Position numbers and translations under genes: made by a program. 64,000 nucleotides of DNA. Origin: Halolamina salifodinae (GTDB taxonomy: Archaea > Halobacteriota > Halobacteria > Halobacteriales > Haloferacaceae). Positions 63,404 to 64,000 of the stretch are shown here, piece by piece. The DNA is taken from assembly GCF_017874235.1 (NCBI RefSeq), contig NZ_JAGGLC010000001.1, forward strand, positions 682,001 to 746,000. Reading direction: 5' to 3'. Each line of letters starts with the position of its first letter. The first letter of the stretch is position 1. The notes under the pieces are model-generated. The model saw only the letters and a program-made list of their open reading frames with translations, made no database searches and was not told the DNA's origin.

Positions 63404-64000
63404 TCAGTCGTCGGCGACCAGCACGGTCTCGACGTACTCGTCGGCGGTCTGCCGGGCGGTTTCGAGCGCCTCGCCGTCGTCGAGCACCACCGCGCGGGTG
63501 CGGGCGCCGTCGACGATCGTCATCAGCGCCCGCGCGGCGTGGTCGGCGTCGACGTCCCGAAACACGCCCTCGTCGATGCCGTGGTTGATCACCGCCTTCA
63601 GCATGTATCGGAGATACTCGTCGTTCTGGCGGAAGCGCTCGCGGAACGCTTCCTTGTAGGGCGCCTGACTCCGCATCTCCAGCATCGCGACCAGCAGCTC
63701 GCGGTACTCCGCCACGTCGACCAACAGCTTATCGAGTAGTAAGTCCATCCGTTCGGCCGGGTCGGTGGTCTCCACCTCCCGGACCGACGAGGCGAACTGG
63801 TCGATCAGGTGGTCCAGATACGCCGCGAGCAGGTCGTCCTTGGTGTCGTAGTGGTAGTGGATCGCCGCGGTGGATTTGCCGTACTCCTCGGCTATCCGCT
63901 TGATCGTGAGGTCCGCGTAGCCGTGATCACGCAGCGCTCTGGAGGTCGCGCGCATGATCCCCTCGTTCGGGTCCGCGGATCGGCGATCCGGCGCATCAGG
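63404..64000 (-). CDS. TetR-family transcriptional regulator (5' end outside window)
   Basis: The frame is open to the last base. The coding sequence includes ADPNEGIMRATSRALRDHGYADLTIKRIAEEYGKSTAAIHYHYDTKDDLLAAYLDHL, a TetR N-terminal helix-turn-helix (ITIKRIAEEYGKSTAAIHYHY-like) followed by a helical ligand-binding domain rich in Glu and Arg. An internal ATG (63955) lies inside the DNA-binding domain, so the true start is probably just past the window edge. Such proteins repress a neighbouring transporter or metabolic gene; the target is not visible here. Confidence 0.9.
   Translation of the reverse strand, partial: PDAPDRRSADPNEGIMRATSRALRDHGYADLTIKRIAEEYGKSTAAIHYHYDTKDDLLAAYLDHLIDQFASSVREVETTDPAERMDLLLDKLLVDVAEYRELLVAMLEMRSQAPYKEAFRERFRQNDEYLRYMLKAVINHGIDEGVFRDVDADHAARALMTIVDGARTRAVVLDDGEALETARQTADEYVETVLVADD

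Overview
The window is chromosomal DNA from a haloarchaeon (class Halobacteria). The evidence is a high-GC sequence, very acidic predicted proteins, a bacterioruberin carotenoid operon, PAN and CDC48 AAA ATPases, archaeal-type AlaRS, GluRS, aIF5B, Nob1 and S6e, Tat signals on most exported proteins, and several haloarchaea-only small protein families. The genus cannot be fixed from the sequence alone. No rRNA, tRNA, CRISPR array or intact insertion sequence was recognised.

Layout. 0-6.6 kb: the 3' end of alaS, membrane and secreted orphans, a surface-protein gene broken by two frameshifts, an acyl-CoA dehydrogenase, a palindrome-rich repeat, an acetyltransferase and a hydrolase. 6.7-15 kb: an Hsp20-like protein coupled to cdc48, a short-chain dehydrogenase, an ABC exporter pair and gltX. 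15-21.4 kb: carotenoid genes crtI-lyeJ-cruF and convergent crtB, with an SRA-like/HNH endonuclease gene between them. 21.4-31 kb: a zinc micro-protein, a membrane-anchored sulfite-oxidase-family protein, and a 7-kb class II ribonucleotide reductase gene carrying three inteins that make up over half of the product. 31-41.3 kb: a stress protein, truA, a 71-bp tandem repeat, pepF, a decayed membrane-protein gene, the PAN proteasome ATPase, pyruvoyl arginine decarboxylase and a large DUF2298 membrane protein. 42.4-49 kb: infB, a PRC-barrel protein, nob1, a CPBP protease, pgi, a UspA and a DHH exonuclease-like protein. 49-57.7 kb: a second large palindromic repeat, small haloarchaeal families, rps6e, mutS-mutL and engB. 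58-64 kb: a Tat-signal protein paired with a quinoprotein (PQQ) dehydrogenase, a DUF389 protein, a NOG1-type GTPase and the truncated start of a TetR regulator.

The most unusual signal is a family of modular hairpin repeats. Full intergenic copies lie near 4.6 and 49.2 kb, and a partial inverted copy lies near 15.1 kb. Two 57-bp pieces of the same module lie in frame inside protein genes, one in a UspA protein (47.4 kb) and one in a DUF5807-like protein (50.5 kb). Both add the peptide Ala-Asn-Gln-Asn-Ala-x-Arg-Ser-Gly. Stems of the two intergenic copies differ by compensatory changes, so the folded structure appears to be conserved. This resembles the Rickettsia palindromic elements in behaviour.

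Three apparent single-base losses fall in short G/C runs, in two genes. They may be real decay or assembly error.
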